From Ophiodon elongatus (taxonomy: Eukaryota > Chordata > Actinopteri > Perciformes > Hexagrammidae), in NCBI GenBank assembly GCA_016806645.1, contig JACSYO010000427.1, positions 2,192,001-2,256,000 on the forward strand: a stretch of DNA of 64,000 nucleotides, in the 5' to 3' direction. A program made the position numbers and the translations under genes. Below the pieces are notes generated by a model, which saw nothing but the letters and a program-made list of their open reading frames with translations, searched no databases and was not told the DNA's origin. Shown piece after piece: positions 11,563 to 23,340 of the stretch; positions within the stretch are counted from its first letter, which is position 1, and every line of letters starts with the position of its first letter.

Positions 11563-14500
11563 GTGTTTTCCTGTTGCTTGACAAGACCCCCACCAGTATT
11601 CCAGCCTAAACTACTTTTCTCCAGCCCTTTTTCATCTGCTGAATTTCTTATTCTGTCCTCTTACTGTAATACATCCGGTCCTCCTCACCTTTATAATAAT
11701 TCTGTTGTAGCCTTTCCGTGCTGCGGTGCTCTGTCAGCATGCGTCACTGCAGCTCACATAGGCCACAGACCTTCTTATGCGATTGCGCAACCTTCAGAAA
11801 CAAGTTTTGTGGCTAACACTAACAAGGAATTTGAATCTGGTTGTCATGAGCGTTCTCAATGCCAGAAAATAAACATTAACGTACGGCTAACAAAACTGTA
11901 CTCAGAAAGTAAGGTGTAACATGTAATATTGTGCTGTTTGCTTCCCTTTTGTTGTCTAGCAAACGGATTAATTGATAGGCACCAGTGTCGCTGCCAAGGG
12001 GTGGCTGAGGGAAGGTAGGGAGGGGGGGGGAGGCACGGCCACCCTGATACAATTGCTGGCCCCCCCATCACGACTTGCTTGTGCACAAGATGATTTTAAA
12101 CTTAAGTAGGCTTGTTCCCAGTAAATGTTTTCGTTTCTTACAATCAATGTGCACCTTTCAAAATAAAGCTTTGTATTGGCCTTTTTAAGGAAAGATGACA
12201 ACAAGCCTCTTTGAAGAACAACGACTCGCCTCACACATGTATATACAGATACGTTGTTGTGGAACTGAAAATGTCACCTGTACTGTTATATTAGTCTATG
12301 CACTTCAGATAGTAAGTCAAACTTAAAAATAAGTAACCAAAGTATATTGTGCGATTTCCTAACTCTCCTATTAACAACAGCATAGTGCAATTCTTGAAAT
12401 GTTGTCATGACCCTTAGTTTTGGTGTGCCACCCCAAGATTTTCAGTGGCCCCCATCCCATCATGTCCTCTCCTATGAAATATTTCAGGGGGGGCACTGAC
12501 TGATTTCGGTTGTTTTTGGGACAGAGTAGTGACCTCCACAGCCCTGTGTTCAAGTCCATTCAGTATATCTTTTCCCTTTCCTCTGTTGTCAGCAACATAG
12601 CCTGACCATGGCCTTTGAGTGGTGAAGAAAGCGAGGCCCGTTGAGGTCAGCGGCAGTGTTACTACATCAGCTAGCCTATACTACACCAGCAGTGCTGCCT
12701 GTATAGTGTCGTCGGTTGTAAATCTCCTGTGCTGTGTCATGTGAAATTTGTCTAGCGGTGTGCCTGCCTCCGGCTCTAAACACAGATTACCGTTTTAGCG
12801 GCGAGCCACTACATCCAGAGATTTCTTTTTGTGTCCCAGTTTTCGGCAGATGGTCAAAAGACAAGACGGGCACTGCAGCAGATGCCGCTGTCGAAAGTGG
12901 TGTGGTCAGTTAATGTGAAGGCCAAGGCACTCTGAGTCAGTAACTTCCACTACATCTCTGGTTTTAGTCACTGACACAGGGAAATAGGGGAATTCTTTGT
13001 GCTTATTTATGAACGCTTATACCTGTTCTGAGGGAAGCAAGGCTCATCTTCTTCCTCCCTACTTTCTTGGATAGTGTAGTAGACACTTGCCACTAAACTC
13101 CATTAGACATCTGGTTTAATATTCCCCCATTCTTCTCTCCTGGATGTTTCCAAGTTCATTGAGGTTTTTCTGGTCACTCCAATTTTCCACTGGCAGCTAG
13201 CGAGGCTATCCCAGGGTGGTTCCTCCTGGAGGGCTGTCAGGACTCTGGGGCCAGCCTCTGAAGGGCTTTCAGTTGCTGTTATGGGTGCTTTTTCTCCTCC
13301 GCTTTTCATCAACCACATGGCTCTTCAGCAAACCAGGGCCTTCCTTTCCTGAGGGCACAGAAGTTAAATAATGTTGCACACACAACATCCAACACAAGAG
13401 CATTGTTGTTGAAATACAGAGTTTCTTGGTCGTGGTTTATATTGATATATTTGTTTTGTTTAATATATTCAGAACCTTTGGGTTTTGGATTTCTATCACC
13501 TTGGGGCACCAATATGCATTCTCTATTCATCATGTGTTTCTACTTAAATTCTAACCTGAAAATAAGTTTAACAACAGTTCAAGGGTTTATTATGGAATGA
13601 ATAACTTTGATTGTAATTTTTCACGTTTTTGATTTCGTCACACATAATATAATTGAAGAGGCAAGAGTGAAGGGTGAAGGGTCCATACTAATGGCTATTT
13701 CTACCCAACGGACAACATATTTTAAAGTTCTGATTTTCGATGTCTTCTTTGGTTTATTGCACAAAGAAAAAAAGAGGGTCTTGATAGCCGCAGTCCCTTG
13801 GCTTGGGTAATTGGCTTTCATTATGGCCAGGCAGAGCCTTGGCAGTGCCAGACCCACCAGGGGGTGTCAACCAGTACAAGCCCCATCATCATCATTTTCC
13901 CCATGAGCAGCACAACTCAATGGGCCCAGAAATGGGCATGCATCTATGGCTCAGGGAACCACCCTTTCTCTGGAAACTGCCTTTATCCTGTTTTAAACAT
14001 TACAGTGACGCTCTGTTTGTGCGTTTATGTGCAAGTGCGTTTTTAACAGTGTATGTGTGAGAGGGTGGAGGGTAGTGTGAGTGTGTTGTGTATTTTTATT
14101 ATATGGCCGGTCACTCAGTATCTGCGTGCATGTGCATCCACACGCATGCACGTACATTATGGTTGCGCGCGACCATCCGTGCATGTGTGTGAGGTGGGGG
14201 CAGCAGTTACCACAAGCTGGTGGGGCACAGCTCTGCTGCTAACCAAAGGAGCAAGTGGTTGTGAGTCAGTCCCCATCGGGCAAACCTGTGGCCGTGGTAT
14301 TAGCGCTGCAGCACCGGTGCCAAGATAGGAAATTAACAGTGGCTTTTGGGTGAAAACGTCTGTGAGAGTTCAGAAAATGCCCCTGAGACTAGAATAAGAG
14401 GTGCAAAAAATCCCTCTGAAGAAAGAAGAGGAAATGAAATGAAAAACAGATGCAAATGACTGCAAAGAAGCAGTTTATTTAAAAGTACATAACACAAAGA

Positions 14501-15752
14501 AGCTTCATAAAATCAGGCAATAGGCAAATAAGTACGTTTTACTATGCTGCTTTGTGTAAATATGTCATGCCAAGGCTGGACTCCAGCTGATGCTAGCTTT
14601 GGCTCTATCTGACCGCACTGTCTGGCCCCGTTAAATTGAGTAAAATAAGCAAAGATTTTACATCTAGTAACTTTTAAAATTGTTAAAAGATTGTTTGGTC
14701 AGGGAAAATTACACAGGCCATACTGAGATGTTTTTGTGTTTCATTTCCTTATAACTTCCACTTTATTGTTGTACTTTGCTGCTGCAGATGTAAACATTTC
14801 CTCCATTGGCTCATTTTAGGATATTTTTTCTGTTTTTTGTTGGACTGTGGGTCCGTCTGCAGTATCTGACAGTTTATTTATTGTAGGCAGTGAATGTTTA
14901 CAAGGTTTATTTCTTCATTTGATGTTTCAACGGATTTAAAATTGTTGCAGCGCTCTTTTGCACTCAGAAACTTTTGTATATTTCTTTAAACACATATTGC
15001 ACATCTGTCATATTTGACATGTTTGAGCATGTTACAGTCAAATTGTCCAATACAGTGCACTTCAATTTAACGGGTTCATATTCACCAATAACTCATCATA
15101 ATTTGTCAAAAATGAATACATCGCTTCTTACTTACAAATATATCGGTCTCTGATGATTCACTGATTCAGAAGGTTTCATATATCCTTTGCTCCTTCTCCC
15201 CAAATATTCTGAAGTACATCAAGTCACAATGTCCAGGATCCTGGATTTGGCGTTTAGATCTGTCCAACATGACGCAGTGACGTTTGTTGCCAAACTGATT
15301 TGACGAGTTTCTCTGAAAGCCTTTGAGGAAATGATAAATCATCAAGGAACTTTTTGGCTCTCTGAAGTGCAGAAAATAAAGTATTTTACCTAGAGAGATT
15401 CAAATAATTGCAACTGAGTACATTACACAACATACATCAAAAGACATTCCTCTCTGCTCTGCGGTTAGCCTTGTTTCTGCTGCTCAGCCGCTTCCAGATT
15501 ACTGCCAGTTGAAGGGAGACCGGGGTTGTAATAGCCCACAGTCTGTTTTAGACCATGGGAGGCCTTTTAAGCCAGCCCTCTGTAGCCATTAGGAGAGTAG
15601 TAGAGGACTTTGAGATATTTAGAAAGAAAAAGGAATGGTATGTCATAGTTTTTATCATCGACCTTTGGCTAAATGTGTACTGTAGTCCTTCCTTTTCATC
15701 TCAAATCCATAATGGACCTATTATTCGATAACGTGATTCCGTGATAAATATA

Positions 15753-16041
15753 GCAGCGCTCAAACAAATAGCAGATCAACAGAAAATCTATGAAAAAACC
15801 TTTGATAACTAATCATCTTTTAGGTCATTTGTCAAGAATACATGTCAAACATTTGTAAATTTGACCCTCTCATATTTGAGGATTTGCGGGCTTATATTAT
15901 TCTAAATAAATTGGTTGTTGCAACAAACCATGATGTGAAAACAGTTGAAACAGTTGCTCACTTTAAGTGTTTTGGAGGGTGTGTATGGCAAACAGCTAAC
16001 AGCTAATAGAACTACCAGTACACACACTGCTGAGTATATCA
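15753..16041 (+). mobile_element. Dispersed teleost repeat, solo copy (family also at 21265-21538)
   Basis: This 289-bp segment aligns with 21265-21538 over its full length, in the same orientation, with a few small indels and substitutions. Shared landmarks include tagcagatcaacagaaaat, tcatatttgaggatttgc, ttggttgttgcaacaaacca and ggagggtgtgtatggcaaac. The longest identity is the run from gaaaacagttgaaacagttg through gctaacagctaat. I recognise it as an abundant fish repeat of unclear class. I saw no transposase or terminal inverted repeats. Confidence 0.85.
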
Positions 16042-17009
16042 CTGCCACACAGCCGCTGCTAAACTGGCCGACAGCTTGATACGTTTACTTTTATTTTTGG
16101 CAAGACTGTATGACGTGCCTAATGCGAGGACTTTGAGCCAATTGCCTGCATACAACACCGCTTATTTTTGAGTTTGAATGATGTGCGTTTTACGATGCCT
16201 TCCAGCCCATTGGTGTCTAGATGCGGGGTTGGCCAATTGTGGGTTGTATTCATCAATCACACAATGCACAATGCACAATGGTCGTTGCAGACACACCTGG
16301 CGGAGATCTACCCTCTTCTAAGTGCACCTTTCTAGTCTAAGATTTATTAGTAATAGTAGAAACGGCATGTTTTTTTGTTTAATAAAATAATTTTTTGCAC
16401 TCTATCCGGTGGCATAAGCTCAAGCAGGCAGGTCCTTCTCTCAACTTATAATCCTTCAATTTGATCATCATCACATTATTGGATGAAAGCACATACATAC
16501 CATTTGATTTATAAGATGTTCACACAGCAGTACTTAAGTATAACTTAAGTATAACACACTGCACAGGTAAAACATATTTAGCGGCTCATCTTATCTTGTG
16601 CAGTCTTGGTACCGTCAGGCTCTTGCTCCCTTCTTGTCAGTGAGCAGTGTGAGAGAGGCAGCCAGACCTGCAGACCCCAGCTGTTTGCAGTGTGGGCAGC
16701 AGAACAAGGTGCTCCTGTAGAGGAATTCAGCACTTTGGACAGCACCTAGACCAGCTCTCCCCACACTGGAATCCCAACACTGCACTCTCGCAGGCTGGGC
16801 CCAAGGACTTTGCGGTCGGAAATGAGACCACATTTCTTCCAAGGTGCAGGAGGGAAGCAGTTCAGGAGGGGGAAGGAAATATTTGTAGCCTATCACGGCG
16901 ATGGAGCAGACTTGAAATTGCTCTGCTGTTTATCGAGGTTAAAATCTCTGCTGCAACTCATTATGTGTCAGGAGTGGAGTGTTGAAAGTTTGCTGGGCTG
17001 AAGGTGACC

Positions 17010-17095
17010 ATGGTTAACATTAGCATGGTCAGCATTAGCATTAGCATAAGCACATACATATATCCAGTATTGTTAGAGCATGCTAACATTTTCAC
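17010..17095. repeat. ATTAGCAT-rich repeat fragment
   Basis: Repeated (A)CATTAGCAT motifs, ending in agcatgctaacattttcac. This resembles a common fish interspersed repeat rich in gctaacattagcat. It ends about 250 bp before the exon 3 acceptor. Confidence 0.5.
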
Positions 17096-17341
17096 TAAAA
17101 CAACTTTGGAAGCCGTTTTGAGCTGATACATGAAAGATAATTGGGTTCACAAAACATTTAAATGAGTCTCCAATGGTTGTGGGTGCCGAACATGTACTCA
17201 CTTGGTTTTGTGTTTTGCTACTGTAAAGATGAATGAAGTACAGCAGCTTCATTGTGGCAGTTACCTTAAACAATCTACAAAATGGCTTATATGTCATCAC
17301 ATCCCACTTTCCTAAAAAAATACCTATTTTCCCTCTTTCAG

Positions 17342-17613
17342 GCAGTCGGGAAGCAGCGTTCACCTACGCCATCACAGCAGCAGGGGTGGCTCACGCCATC
17401 ACAGCAGCATGCAGCCAGGGCAACCTGAGCCAGTGTGGCTGCGACCGGGAGAAGCAAGGGTATTACAATCAGGAGGAAGGCTGGAAGTGGGGAGGCTGCT
17501 CGGCTGACATCAAGTACGGGATTGAGTTCTCTCGCCGCTTCGTGGATGCCCGGGAGATTAAAAAGACCCCACGCCGCTTGATGAATTTGCATAACAATGA
17601 GGCAGGGAGAAAG
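17342..17613 (+). CDS. wnt7b: wnt7b, coding exon 3 (Wnt central part)
   Basis: This 272-bp exon completes Gly100 and encodes residues 101-190, from SREAAFTYAITAAGVAHAIT to NLHNNEAGRK. It carries four cysteines, the conserved glycosylation site Asn127 (GNLSQC) and the WKWGGCSAD block typical of Wnt proteins. DREKQGYYNQ and RRFVDAREIKK favour Wnt7b over Wnt7a. The acceptor (ccctctttcag) ends at 17341 and the donor gtaaag begins at 17614. The intron after it is phase 0. KKTPRRLMN, where the mammalian protein has KKNARRLMN, is a mild lineage difference. An upstream in-frame ATG at 17233 and the read-through to 17673 are intronic. Confidence 0.98.
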
Positions 17614-18537
17614 GTAAAGAGGATTTTCATAATCTCAAATGCTTTGCCACACGTTTTTTTTTCTCCACTGTGATCAAGGGAGAACAACAGCGAAACCCTT
17701 TGGAATTATTTTGAATTACCTGATTTAACCTTCAATTATAGATTTATTACATTTTGGATCTAATGTTTGAAGTGTTGGCCATTGTTCCTACCAGTAATAA
17801 TGATAGTGTACACACTAAGTTAACTACTGAGACACTGAGTGTCCATTAAAATCATCCATTGTATACATCATTTTGACATATTGCACTTTCAGATTATTAC
17901 CAACATTATGGGTGCGCCCACTTTTGTTTTAATTTCCAAATCAAGTGGTTAAGATAATTAACTCCAACGTAAGTGATAAAAATGGCGGGAATTAGACCCA
18001 AGTTGTAATAAAGCGAAATGATCCTTTCAGTGATGAATCTTCCTTTAAACAAAACAATGCATGGCTCAATACTTGACAAACCTGATGCATACATCGTTTG
18101 TTAATGTTTTCCTTTGCAGAAGAGCAAACAGTCCCAGATAAAGAGCTACAAGTCACACAGTCATGTGACAAAGGAGTGTGATTGACTAAGTTGCTGATTG
18201 ATTGATCACCCAGTCAGCCTTTCAGCAGCTTGTTTTGCTTCAGACAATTATTGACATGTCTTTCCATTCCAAGAAGGCGTCTTTTATTTCTGAGAGAGTG
18301 CGTTGGCAAACTTCATCATGGACATGTTTGTTTGCTATTAGTCATCTCAGAACAGTCTTGGAGGAAAGAAACACAGAGGGAGAGAAAGAGTTTGAGAGGT
18401 AAATAAAAGAGAAAAGATGATGCTATGTTGACAAATGGATCTAATTAATAACTTGGGCTTTATTGCGTCCACTGGGACAATGGGACCTTTCCGGCGGTTG
18501 CCAGATGGAGGACAGCCATCACCTCTTTCCAGCTCCT

Positions 18538-18626
18538 TTCATGGAATTATGAAGTTTAACGTCGGGGAACAGGATATTATCGTTCATGGAATTATGAAGT
18601 TTAAAGTCGGGAACAGGATATTATCG
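18538..18626 (+). repeat. Tandem duplication of a 45-bp unit
   Basis: Two adjacent copies, 18538-18582 (45 bp) and 18583-18626 (44 bp). Each starts ttcatggaattatgaagttt and ends aacaggatattatcg. They differ only by aacg versus aaag and by one G in a G run, so the duplication looks recent. Confidence 0.93.
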
Positions 18627-20940
18627 CAGTTCTCCGCACAATACCAAAACATGTCGCTGCCATTTGACTGCGTCTATTCAGGGTGTGAAAGTAGCCCGAC
18701 AATGGTGGTGTTAACACAGCAGACTGATAGGGTGTTGGCATGTTGGACTGCCAGGGTTGGAGTTGGCACTGTTGCTGTTCTCACTCCGGGGCTTGGAAAC
18801 TCGCATTCTAGGAGGATATGCAGAAGTCAGATTTCCTCTTTGCTGAGACAGTAAGAAGCCAAAATCTCTCTTAGATTGGTAGTTATTAAGGTCTGAGCCT
18901 CTGAAACTTTAGTGTCGCTCATAATCCAGACACGTGATTCATCCGTGTGTTTGTTTTAGTTTATGGGTAGTTCTTAGGTAGCTTTCCATTTTTTCTCACT
19001 GTTAGGAAACTGCTGTAGATCACAGGTTAGGGTTTTTTCATGCTCTTGTTAGTTACCAAACAGCTTCTAGTGGATTACCACCAGGCTTTGGAGCGGAGTT
19101 CAGACTGGGATTTGACAGATTCGACCAACAGAGACACATATATGTAGCTCAGTGTAAATAGTTTAAAAAATAAAGGAAAGTGCATCAAATCGCATGTGGA
19201 TTTTGCTTGGACACGAGACACTTGAAATGACCTTCCCATACCAATCTATTGAAGTCAAATGAGCTGATTAAAATGGTCCTGAATCTGATGATGGAGAAAG
19301 TGGTTCCTCCAATGGGATCCAGCTGAGATTGTGTTTTCTAATCACTGATAAGAAGCATCGTTGAAACAGAAAACTATAATTACAATAGATTCCGTGACTG
19401 AACCAAATACTGTAAGAGAACACCCAGTGAATCCCCAGATCTCTTTCATCTCGCATCTGTGCTATGTGTTTGACAAGTGATCTTTAGATGGGAATCTGGT
19501 CATATTGGACTAATTAATAACAGATCAGGAGCTTTGATGGACACAGTTTAAGTAAATGTTTCCATGCATCTGTCAGACTCTTTCTACCAGGCATTCCTTG
19601 TGGTTTTTGGGCCTTACATTTTTGGAAATCCTCATTCTGAATCAACATGCGAGGCGAGATTGACAGCTGACCCCGGCTTTTATGAAGACGGCGGAGCTCA
19701 TGTTTTTTCAATCAAATGTCCTCAAATCTGGGAAACTGTGACCACATGAGTCCATGGACAAGACAGACAGAGATATTGAACAACTCTTGTGTACATTTCG
19801 TAAGTGTCTGATAGAAATGATGACTTGTGCTTCTGGCAAGGCGAGGTGCCAGGAAAAAAGCTGCACTGGAAAAATGCCCTGCCAACCAAACTTACATCTT
19901 ATACAACAAAGACGTGCTTCGTTCGAGCAAATCGGGGGATCCTAATTTGGTTTAAGAAGTCATGTCAGGATTATTACAGATGTGTTAATGTGACCAATTC
20001 GAACTCTACCCCCTTTTTCCTCTGTTCATTTGCCTTTTAGAACAGTTCAGCAGAAAACGAAGAGGGCACAGTTTTTATTTTGAGGTTTTTTAGTTTCTCG
20101 GTCCCACGGGGCAAAGGATTGACACTTAAATTATGACGACAGCGCACAATATTTCCCATATGCCCCAGGCCTAGGCCTCAAGGAGAAGACATTCTGCCCT
20201 GTGTACCATATGTTGGACATAACCTCAAAGAGAAATTAAGTTCAAGACTGAGTAAGGGAATAACCTAAAAAAAAATGGACGTTATTGCATTTAAAATGAC
20301 TCTTTGACTAAAAGCATCTGAATCTATAACTATGATCCACTTTTATGCATGTGGCAACATTTTACTTTCTTCTATTTATCACATTATTTAAGCAGTCAAA
20401 TAAACCTCAAGTCTGTTGTCCAGCCGTAAACAATGAATTCAGTTTGTCGTTTGTCTTTTTTGTGCTGCATGTGCAACACAATTAATGACACAATAATCTG
20501 GATTCAAACCAACCAAGACAATTTATAGTTGCATGTGTAGTTTTCTGTGTCATTGATGTGGTTTGAGGAAGGTAGACAAAATTGCGGGATGGAATATTAC
20601 CAGTAAGTGCAATTTCCCCTCCCACAGGACATGCAACAGCATGTCATCTATGACTGAAAGTTCTGATATGCTTGGATTTGTCTACTTCACAGAGATCTGT
20701 CACTCTGCACTCAAGCCTCAGTACTTGTGGCATAAATGCAGTATAACCCACCGGCACAATCACCACTTACTAGAAGCATGAATGCCAATAACAAAATGTT
20801 GCTTTGCCAGCACAGTTTTTACACACAAAAAAATAAATCTCAACATCTAGTTGGTCTGACATATTTCACATTTGTTTCCATTTACATGGTTGCACAACAC
20901 AAAGATAGCATTTAGCCAGCCTCTGGGTAAAACTATATTC

Positions 20941-21744
20941 ATTAAAGAGAGAGTGTGTAGGATTTAGTGGCATCTATTGGTGTGGTAGCAGATTGCCACC
21001 AACTGAATAGATCTCTGCTGAGCCACCGAGTCCTAAACAGTGGTATCTCTGTTTGCCTCGCTCAGAGACCATCCTTAACATAAGAACACTAATTTAGGGG
21101 CAACAGAAGTCAGACAGCAGCCAGCGGTACCACCCGGGTTTTGCACTCTGCGGCTCACGTTACTGTAGTTTCACAAGTGTGCCGAAGGACTACAGTGGCC
21201 TTCAGGTAACATAAAAAAGCGAAAGACTCTTTCTATAGAGCCAGTGCTTGGTTTGTCCATTTTGGCAGCACTCTTAACAAATAGCAGATCAACAGAAAAT
21301 GTATCAACAACACTTTTGATAACTAATCATTTTTTAGGTCATTTGTCAAGAATACATTTTACCCTCTCATATTTGAGGATTTGCAGGTTTATATTATTCT
21401 AAATCAATTGGTTGTTGCAACAAACCATAATATGAAAACAGTTGAAACAGTTGCTCACTTTAAGTGTTTTGGAGGGTGTGTATGGCAAACAGCTAACAGC
21501 TAATGGAACTACCAGTGCACACACTGCTTAGTACATCAGCAGTACAATTGTCAGCCATGTGGTTGTGCAACGTGTCTGACTCCGTTAATAGGACCCGCTT
21601 CCTATCTATATGAAGGGTTCATTGTAAGATAACGAAAACGCACCCATTCTTAGTTTTAGGTGATTATACACTATTGAATTCATAGTTATTACATTCAATT
21701 TCTGCTAATAGATCCCCCAAAATGCTACACACTGGCCCTTTAAT
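20941..21744. mobile_element. Non-autonomous DNA transposon-like element (MITE), 804 bp
   Basis: The left end attaaagagagagtgtgtag and the reverse complement of the right end (attaaagggccagtgtgtag) match at 17 of 20 positions, giving imperfect terminal inverted repeats. Each end includes TTAA (20942-20945 and 21740-21743), which fits a TTAA-targeting (piggyBac-like) insertion, though that class is inference. Next to the left end is gatttagtggcatctattgg, which I recognise as the start of a very common percomorph repeat. No transposase frame is present. The middle is interrupted by a second repeat at 21265-21538. Confidence 0.8.
21265..21538 (+). mobile_element. Dispersed repeat nested in the MITE
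   Basis: This is the second copy of the repeat at 15753-16041. Here it lies inside the 804-bp element, between its left part (up to ggtttgtccattttg) and right part (from about cgttaataggacccgctt). Because the same segment occurs alone in intron 2, it is probably an independent element that inserted into the MITE. Confidence 0.8.
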
Positions 21745-22139
21745 AACCCAATGTTTAGTGTCCTCTTCCCTCAAACAATTTCTCCATCAATGTTTATGGA
21801 ATGCAGAAAAAAATTAGAGAACTTCCACACTTCCCTACACCAATACAAGCTTAGGGTAATGTTAACATATAATTCGTCTTGGAAAATTTAAATTGCTTGG
21901 TGCATGTTTTTTCTTCACAAAATTAGCCTTAAATGAATTGTAATGTGTCAAAACCTGAAAACATAAAACAAACTATCTATTCACTTGTGGTTATTGCAAA
22001 AGTATGTTTTTTCTCCATCATAATTTTGGTGAACTGACCTTTTAAGAGGGACACATCAAATTTGATGTTGGGAGTCTAATTTCACGTCAATATTTGCTGC
22101 AGTTCTACAACGGTTTTGTTTTGTTTTTTTACTCTTCAG

Positions 22140-22619
22140 GTACTAGAAGAAAGGATGAAGCTGGAGTGCAAGTGCCACGGCGTCTCGGGCTCCTGCACCA
22201 CCAAGACCTGTTGGACGACACTTCCCAAGTTCCGAGAGATTGGCTACGTACTCAAGGACAAGTACAACGAAGCCGTGCACGTGGAGGTAGTCCGGGCTAG
22301 CCGACTGCGCCAGCCCACCCACCTCAAGGTGAAGCAGACTCAGGGCTACCGCAAGCCCATGGAGACAGACCTTGTCTACATCGAGAGGTCGCCCAACTAC
22401 TGCGAGGAGGACGCAGCCACGGGGAGCGTGGGCACCCAGGGACGCCTGTGCAACCGCACCTCGCCACATACAGACGGCTGCGATCTTATGTGCTGCGGGC
22501 GGGGCTACAATACACACCAGTACACCAAAGTGTGGCAGTGCAATTGTAAGTTCCAATGGTGCTGCTTCGTCAAGTGCAACACGTGCAGCGAGAGGACGGA
22601 GGTGTTTACCTGCAAATAA
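22140..22619 (+). CDS. wnt7b: wnt7b, last coding exon (acylated hairpin and C-terminal cysteine-rich domain)
   Basis: This exon encodes residues 191-349 and the TAA stop at 22617-22619. It begins VLEERMKLECKCHGVSGSC; the Ser of GVSG is residue 206, the serine that Porcupine palmitoleoylates and that Frizzled binds. Next comes the linker to about residue 250, the region RECK reads in Wnt7 proteins. The C-terminal domain follows, with GTQGRLCNRTSP (N-glycosylation Asn295), CDLMCCGRGYNTHQYTKVWQ and the terminal CNTCSERTEVFTCK. There are sixteen cysteines here, 24 in the three exons. RASRLRQPT, EDAATGSVGTQGRLC and EVFTCK identify Wnt7b over Wnt7a. CKFQWCC has Gln329 where mammalian WNT7A and WNT7B have His. 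The acceptor ttttttactcttcag ends at 22139. The exon is GC-rich compared with its surroundings. Confidence 0.98.
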   Translation, partial: VLEERMKLECKCHGVSGSCTTKTCWTTLPKFREIGYVLKDKYNEAVHVEVVRASRLRQPTHLKVKQTQGYRKPMETDLVYIERSPNYCEEDAATGSVGTQGRLCNRTSPHTDGCDLMCCGRGYNTHQYTKVWQCNCKFQWCCFVKCNTCSERTEVFTCK

Positions 22620-23340
22620 GGAACTCAGTGCCAGAAAGTGAGGCTCCAAGGACTATTTGAATGAAGAAGACTCGAGCAACCCGAGATAAAAGTGTGACGT
22701 GGACCAGTGAGAGATTTTGAAATAAAAGGAATGGAACTTTACGCTATCAGCTCTTCATGGCATCGTTTTGCACAGCAGAATCTATCTAATTTCTTTTCTG
22801 AAAGTAAATGCTAAATATCAGTAGGTAATACCCCAGAACTTTACTGTCACATAGAGATTGTGCTCATGTACTGATGTGCCCGCAGTGACGTTGGGACTGC
22901 AGGTAATGAATGACGCCCTCGTCGGGAACTGTGCTTTGCACTCTGGGATTTGTAATTGTTAAATTCAAAAGAGACTCGTGCATGGAGAGGAAACAGTAAC
23001 CTGGGAGTTGATCAAAATGACAGCAGCTGATGAGGGGTGACTGGGAAAGATTTGTCAAGTTTTTTGATTGAAAACTTTTATCGTATTTTCACTAAAGGGG
23101 AGCAAAAGTGAATCTTGACATGAATGACCCCCCAAATTGGCTGGGGCTTATGTTGGAGGTTTGTAGAAATGAAGAACATTTTGTAAGTACGGTGCGTTGG
23201 GGTGCGCCAAAATCTGAGTGGAGAACTCTGTTAAACCCTCTGCTGCCAACTGGAATATGGTGGAGTATGTTAGTTTTCCAGTCACACTGGAACTGTCTGT
23301 TCTGAACACTGAAAATAAATTGTTTATTTATGTTATAGTA
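22620..23340 (+). other. wnt7b: wnt7b 3' UTR (minimum extent)
   Basis: Non-coding sequence follows the TAA. AATAAA occurs at 22723-22728, 23314-23319 and 23765-23770. The first is only about 100 bases past the stop. The second is followed by a T-rich stretch (ttgtttatttatgttatag) that could serve as the downstream element, so I end the minimal UTR near 23340. A longer 3' UTR is possible, because AT-rich non-repetitive sequence continues for about 2 kb and includes a Pumilio-type tgtacata near 25150. Transcript evidence would be needed to fix the end. Confidence 0.6.
23314..23319 (+). terminator. wnt7b: Candidate polyadenylation signal for wnt7b
   Basis: A canonical AATAAA 695 bases after the stop codon, followed by T/GT-rich sequence. 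Alternatives are at 22723 and 23765. Confidence 0.45.

Larger units (their letters stand above)
293..17341 (+). other. wnt7b: wnt7b intron 2 (17 kb)
   Basis: This phase-1 intron of 17,049 bp runs from GT at 293 to AG at 17340-17341. I found no convincing exon in it. It holds a CA array (3329), CT arrays (6581, 9310), a long TA array with inverted-repeat arms (8197), a 51-bp Z-DNA-like tract (9437), a GT array (11506), a copy of a dispersed repeat (15753-16041), (CACAATG)3 near 16260 and an ATTAGCAT-rich repeat (17010). The stretches 293-3300, 3400-6500, 12600-15700 and 16300-17000 look like unique or ancient sequence. C-rich and G-rich runs at 12000-12500 may be a worn repeat, but I could not place it. 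Confidence 0.9.
17614..22139 (+). other. wnt7b: wnt7b intron 3 (4.5 kb)
   Basis: This phase-0 intron of 4,526 bp starts gtaaag and ends tttttttactcttcag. It holds a small tandem duplication (18538) and an 804-bp transposon-like element with a nested repeat (20941-21744). The remainder (17620-18500, 18650-20900, 21760-22130) shows no exon and no clear repeat. Confidence 0.93.

Noticed and set aside
22143..22649. A 168-codon open frame on the minus strand opposite exon 4
   Set aside because: It is the complement of the GC-rich Wnt exon. It has no family resemblance and is explained as a shadow.
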